Source: Actinomadura oligospora ATCC 43269 (lineage in GTDB: Bacteria; Actinomycetota; Actinomycetes; Streptosporangiales; Streptosporangiaceae). Taken from it: a stretch of DNA of 64,000 bases. The notes beneath the pieces were generated by a model. The model saw nothing but the letters and a program-made list of their open reading frames with translations, was not told where the DNA came from and searched no databases. A program made the position numbers and the translations under genes. The stretch lies in NCBI RefSeq assembly GCF_000518265.1, contig NZ_JADG01000023.1:1-64000 (forward strand), written 5' to 3'. Below are positions 60,580-64,000 of the stretch, piece by piece. Every line of letters starts with the position of its first letter. Positions within the stretch are counted from its first letter, which is position 1.

Positions 60580-61471
60580 GGGTTCGCTCCTCTCCTCCGA
60601 GTAGTCGGTGCGGGTTGGCCACGCGGAAGGCGTGGCGGGCGGCCTCACCGAGGCCGAGGTCTTGGGGATCCGCATAAGGACGGTCGCTGCCGTGCACCAC
60701 GACGTCCACGCCGAGCGCCCGGACGACGGCGTCGGCGGCGCGCGGCCCATAGGAGGACGTCTCGACGAACGCGTCCCGGTCGATCTCGCCGCGCCCGCCC
60801 CCGCGCGCTATGAAACGTTCGCCGTGCAGCGGTGCGAGGCCCGCCAGCAGGGCGAAGCAGACGCGCAGGCGCGGGAAGGCGGGCCGTCCGAACGCCCGGA
60901 ACGCGTACCAGGCCGCATGCATCTGGGAGACGTACGGGACGACCGCCGCCCACCAGCCAGGCCCTTCGGCGCCACCGGCAGGCCCGGGATGGACGAACAA
61001 CGGCAGCCCACGCTCTTCGAGCAGGGAGAGGAGCGGCGCGCAGCGCCGGTACCCCTCGGCGTCCAGCAGCGCCGTCGCGGGGAGCTGAAGCCCGACGAAC
61101 CCGCGATCAAGCTGGACGGCCAGGGCGTCCGCGTCGATCTCGGTCACCCGGGCGGAGGCCCAGGCGCGGAACGGCTCGGGGAGCGCGGCGGCCCCGTCGT
61201 GATAGGCGTCCAGCAGCGGATCGGCCTGCTCCGGGGGCAGGAACTCGACGCCGAGGGGCGAGGAGAGCGAGACCAGGGCGAGGCCGAGGCCGTCCGCCCG
61301 CGCCAGCCCGGCCCGCCGCGCCACGTCGTGATCGTCCGGATCCACCTCGTACGGGGGCTCCCCGGCGAGGTGGAGCGTCCAGCCGTCCAGGCGCGGCGGG
61401 GCGCTCCGGGCGCGCAGCGCGGCGAGCAGGGGAGTGCCCCAGAGGTGCTGATGGACATCCACGCCCGGCAC
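60569..61471 (-). CDS. Amidohydrolase family protein (PF04909-like)
   Basis: A 300-residue TIM-barrel metal hydrolase or decarboxylase of the amidohydrolase-2 group. Seen: VDVHQHLWGTPL with the His-x-His metal pair, LPLFVHPGPAG, and VVVHGSDRPYADPQDLGLGE with the late aspartate. Its substrate is unknown; family members act on aromatic acids, lactones or amides. It overlaps the cysteine dioxygenase gene and is divergent from lacI, so the pair forms an operon with the operators at 61485-61540. Confidence 0.85.
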   Translation of the reverse strand: MPGVDVHQHLWGTPLLAALRARSAPPRLDGWTLHLAGEPPYEVDPDDHDVARRAGLARADGLGLALVSLSSPLGVEFLPPEQADPLLDAYHDGAAALPEPFRAWASARVTEIDADALAVQLDRGFVGLQLPATALLDAEGYRRCAPLLSLLEERGLPLFVHPGPAGGAEGPGWWAAVVPYVSQMHAAWYAFRAFGRPAFPRLRVCFALLAGLAPLHGERFIARGGGRGEIDRDAFVETSSYGPRAADAVVRALGVDVVVHGSDRPYADPQDLGLGEAARHAFRVANPHRLLGGEERTHVV

Positions 61472-61493
61472 GCGCCGCCCCCGATCAAGCCGC

Positions 61494-61537
61494 TACTGAA
61501 CCGCATCAGTTAACCGTTTCAGTGAACCGGTTCAGTG
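61494..61537. promoter_or_regulatory. LacI-type operator cluster
   Basis: TGAACCGGTTCA (61523-61534) is a perfect 12-bp palindrome with a central CG typical of LacI sites. Direct copies CAGTTAACCG and CAGTGAACCG at 13-bp spacing precede it, and CTGAACCG (about 61495) gives another half site. They lie in the 123-bp divergent promoter of lacI and the amidohydrolase. Confidence 0.8.
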
Positions 61538-61594
61538 GCTCCACGTCAACCGCCGGAGAGGAAATGACGGCCCGACCGTCTAGGGTTGGGGGGC

Positions 61595-62593
61595 GTGAGC
61601 GACAGGCGGAAGCGCGCGACCATCCGGGAAGTGGCGCAGGCGACCGGCCTGTCGCCCGCGGCCGTGTCCTACGCGCTGCGCGGCATCCAGACCTCCGAGG
61701 AGACCCAGGAACGGGTCCGCGCCGCCGCCGAGGAACTCGGCTACGAGGCGCATCCGATCGCGCGGGCCCTGGCCAGCGGGCGCACCGACATGGTCGGCCT
61801 GCTCTGCGGCTCCCTCGAGGACTACTGGCAGCAGTCCCTCGCCGTCGGCATCGGCCGGGCCCTGCTCGCCCGCGACCGCTACGCCCTGATCGTCGACGCG
61901 GGCGGCGACCCCGAGCGCGAGCTCGCCCTCGCCCGCCGCCTGCGTGACCAGCGCGTGGACGGCCTGATCGTCCAGCCCCTCGACCCCGCCGCCGCCCTCT
62001 GGGCCGACCTCGCCGAGACCCTCCCCGTCGTCTCCATCGGCGACGCCCTGCACGGCGGCAAGGCGCAGGGCGAGGTCGTCTTCGACAACCGGCGCGGCGT
62101 CACCCTGGCCCTGGAGCACCTCCGCGACCTCGGGCACCGCCGGGTCGCGGTGTTCACCCCGACCCGCGCCAGCACCCCCGACCGGCCCGCCGACGTGCAC
62201 GTCAACGCCGAGGCCGACCGGCTCGGCCTCGCCGTCGAGGTGGTCGTCGCGCCGCCGTCCCCGGCCGAGACCACCGAGGTCGCGCTGCGCGTCCTCGCGG
62301 GCCCGGGCCGGCCCTCGGCGGTGTTCTGCTTCGCCGACTCGATCGCCTACGCCGTCTACGCCGCGACCCGCGAGCTCGGCCTGTCGGTGCCCGGCGACCT
62401 GGCCGTCTGCGGCTACGACAGCCACCCCATGTCCGCGCTGCTCACCCCGCCGCTGACCACCGTCGACTGGGACATCGACGGGATCGTCGACGCCGCCGTC
62501 CGGCTCGTCGTCGACGTGATCGACGGCAAGTCGCGCACGCGCCGCGTCGTCCGCGAACCGGAGCTGATCGTCCGGCCGTCCACCTCCCCCTGA
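61595..62593 (+). CDS. LacI-family transcriptional regulator
   Basis: A 332-residue repressor. Seen: the HTH and hinge RATIREVAQATGLSPAAVSY and ALRGIQTSEETQERVRAAAE, and a periplasmic-binding-like effector domain with VGLLCGSLEDYWQQSLAVGI, DQRVDGLIVQPLDPAA and AVCGYDSHPMSALLTPPLTT. The GTG at 61595 gives the normal LacI N-terminus; a TTG at 61586 is less likely. It is divergent from the amidohydrolase/cysteine dioxygenase operon and likely represses it and itself. The effector is unknown. Confidence 0.92.
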   Translation: MSDRRKRATIREVAQATGLSPAAVSYALRGIQTSEETQERVRAAAEELGYEAHPIARALASGRTDMVGLLCGSLEDYWQQSLAVGIGRALLARDRYALIVDAGGDPERELALARRLRDQRVDGLIVQPLDPAAALWADLAETLPVVSIGDALHGGKAQGEVVFDNRRGVTLALEHLRDLGHRRVAVFTPTRASTPDRPADVHVNAEADRLGLAVEVVVAPPSPAETTEVALRVLAGPGRPSAVFCFADSIAYAVYAATRELGLSVPGDLAVCGYDSHPMSALLTPPLTTVDWDIDGIVDAAVRLVVDVIDGKSRTRRVVREPELIVRPSTSP

Positions 62594-62597
62594 ACCG

Positions 62598-64000
62598 CTA
62601 GTGCTCGTTCGGCGGGAGGCGGGCCAGGTCGGGGACGAGATCGGCGGCGATCGCGATGTCGGCGTCCAGCGGACGGTCCGCCACGCTCTCCGGCAGGACG
62701 GCCGTGGCCTGGTCGAACGCCGCCCGCAGCGGCCCCCCGGACGGCGCGCGCCCCTGCATCCGCAGCGCCCGCACCGCCGCGACCAGCTCGCACGCCAGCG
62801 TGATCCGGTACGCCGCGACCGCCTCGCCCGTCGCCCGCGCCGACTGCGTCGCGAACCCCGCGTGCTCCTCCAGCCCGCGCGACAGCACCGCGCTGCCCAG
62901 CGCCGCCGGGGCCGCCTGCCGCCGGACGTCCGCCAGCGCCGAATGCGCCACGTACTCCAGGATCATGATCCCCGAGGCGGCCTCCACGTCCGCCTGGAAC
63001 GGCCGCAGCCCCGTGAAGGACGGCTCGGCCAGCGTCCCCAGCCGCGCCGCCGACAGCGCCCCCGCCTGGAACAGCGCGAGCCGCGCCGCGTCCAGCGCCA
63101 GGCCCGTCCCGGCCGTGTGGAAGTTGCCGTTGTGCCAGACCTCCACGTCCGCCACGTCCACCAGCGGGTTCTCCGCCGCGCTGTTGATCACCCGGGTGAC
63201 GGTCGACTCCGCGTGCCGCGCCGCCTCCACCGCAGGGGCATGGACCTGCGGAAACGCCCGGTACCCGTACGGATCCTGGATGCGCGCCGGAGCGCCCGGC
63301 TCGTAGGCCAGCAGGCTCCGCATCACCGCCGCCACCTCCGCCTGGACGGGCTGCGCCGCGTGCACTGCGGGCGCGAACGGCTCCCGCGACCCGCGCACCG
63401 CCAGCAGCGACAGCGCCGCGATCACCACCGAAGCGGAAAGGGCCGTCCGCAGGTCCGCGACCGCGAGGGCCGCCTCGCCCAGCGTCGCCGCGTTCGAGCT
63501 CATGAACGCCAGCGCGTCCGCCGAGCTCAGCGGGAAGTGCGGGCCGCGCGCGAGCCCGGCGTCCGGGGACGCCCCGGCCCCGCCGTCCAGCCCGCCGTCC
63601 AGCCAGGCCCGCTCGCCGATCAGGCACAGCGCCGTCGACGCCAGCGCCGTCAGGTCCCCGGTGCCGATCGCGCCGTACACCGGGACGGGCGGCAGGACGC
63701 CCAGGTTCAGCGCGTCCGCGAGCGCCTCCAGCACCCCCGGATCGACGCCCGAGCCGCCCGCCGCGATCTGGTTCGCCCGGACGACCAGCATCGCCCGCAC
63801 CACCTCGTCCCGCACCAGCGGCCCGGCCCCCGCCGCGTGGCTCCGCATCAGCCGCAGGCCGTGCGCGTCCGCGTCCTCCCACTCGACCTCGACCGCCCGG
63901 TTGGCCCCCACCCCGGTCGTCCGGCCGTACACCGGCCGCCGCTCGGCGACACGCCGGACGGTGTGCCACGCGTCGCGGGCCCGCGCAAGCCCCGCACCGG
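62598..64000 (-). CDS. Histidine/aromatic ammonia-lyase family protein (5' end outside window)
   Basis: At least 467 residues of a HAL/PAL-family lyase; the start is beyond the right edge and the frame is open to 64000. Seen: RRPVYGRTTGVGANR (the Tyr-Gly-x-x-Thr-Gly motif), ARIQDPYGYRAFPQVHAP, NSAAENPLVD and GNFHTAGTGLALD, and SRGLEEHAGFATQSARATGE. The cofactor segment reads VYGAIGTGDLTALAST where the family has GASGDLAPL, so the Ala-Ser-Gly that cyclises to MIO is replaced by Gly-Thr-Gly (Thr codon at 63660-63662). It may form a modified cofactor, be inactive or have a new role. It is convergent with lacI, 4 bp apart. Confidence 0.88.
   Translation of the reverse strand, partial: GAGLARARDAWHTVRRVAERRPVYGRTTGVGANRAVEVEWEDADAHGLRLMRSHAAGAGPLVRDEVVRAMLVVRANQIAAGGSGVDPGVLEALADALNLGVLPPVPVYGAIGTGDLTALASTALCLIGERAWLDGGLDGGAGASPDAGLARGPHFPLSSADALAFMSSNAATLGEAALAVADLRTALSASVVIAALSLLAVRGSREPFAPAVHAAQPVQAEVAAVMRSLLAYEPGAPARIQDPYGYRAFPQVHAPAVEAARHAESTVTRVINSAAENPLVDVADVEVWHNGNFHTAGTGLALDAARLALFQAGALSAARLGTLAEPSFTGLRPFQADVEAASGIMILEYVAHSALADVRRQAAPAALGSAVLSRGLEEHAGFATQSARATGEAVAAYRITLACELVAAVRALRMQGRAPSGGPLRAAFDQATAVLPESVADRPLDADIAIAADLVPDLARLPPNEH

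Noticed and set aside
1..64000. Mobile element or genomic island
   Set aside because: No transposase, integrase, attachment-like tRNA or base-composition shift was found; the inverted repeats seen are short and tied to promoters or terminators.

Overview
The window is very GC-rich (coding third positions almost all G or C), uses many GTG and TTG starts, and packs genes with 1 to 17 bp overlaps. The gene set points to a filamentous actinomycete: ergothioneine genes, a KstR-type steroid regulon, a SARP regulator, DUF397 and PF04672 proteins, and a T7SS-like small helical pair. The best inference is Thermomonosporaceae (Actinomadura or Thermomonospora-like), made from gene content and not proven. 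No transposase, integrase, CRISPR array, tRNA or rRNA gene was seen.

Layout. 1-6953: a translationally coupled operon of a class II lanthipeptide synthetase (LanM, cut by the left edge), a DegT-type PLP aminotransferase, a sulfotransferase and a nitroreductase, closed by a bidirectional terminator. This is the best candidate for an undescribed RiPP-type pathway; its precursor peptide is not in view. 7017-12893: SDR with divergent TetR, pentapeptide-repeat protein, second TetR, a solitary ATP-synthase subunit a gene behind a perfect 15-bp inverted repeat, a P450, a 21-codon ORF and a SAM methyltransferase. 12903-19649: a membrane beta-helix protein and an amine-catabolism set (Lrp regulator, FAD amine oxidase, aldehyde dehydrogenase, APC permease).

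19646-31703: a PucR regulator and a nearly complete purine-to-ureidoglycolate pathway: xanthine dehydrogenase (three subunits), 8-oxoguanine-type deaminase, uricase, HIU hydrolase, OHCU decarboxylase, allantoinase, allantoicase and glycerate kinase. 31782-34142: AhpD-like protein, a T7SS-like small helical pair and a DUF397 protein. 34228-41457: a KstR-like repressor, a matching operator and a steroid side-chain operon (FadD, two FadE subunits, a ChsH2-ChsH1 fusion and an Ltp2 aldolase), which would remove the last propionyl part of the cholesterol side chain.

41444-47887: a double Imm49 immunity protein, TetR/DHA2 efflux pair, rhomboid-like membrane protein and a membrane-anchored sigma-like protein. 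48212-52576: egtABCD, ergothioneine synthesis without egtE. 52602-58213: Old Yellow Enzyme and MFS exporter under a divergent SARP/NB-ARC/TPR regulator. 58104-64000: SGNH lipoprotein, rhomboid protease, a LacI-controlled cysteine dioxygenase/amidohydrolase pair with a clear operator, and a histidine ammonia-lyase family enzyme (cut by the right edge) whose MIO triad reads Gly-Thr-Gly in place of Ala-Ser-Gly.

A recurring oddity is short tandem duplication at gene ends, several times copying the stop codon itself (8353-8472, 31671-31742, 43100-43151, 46501-46632) and once the start codon (38966-39001).
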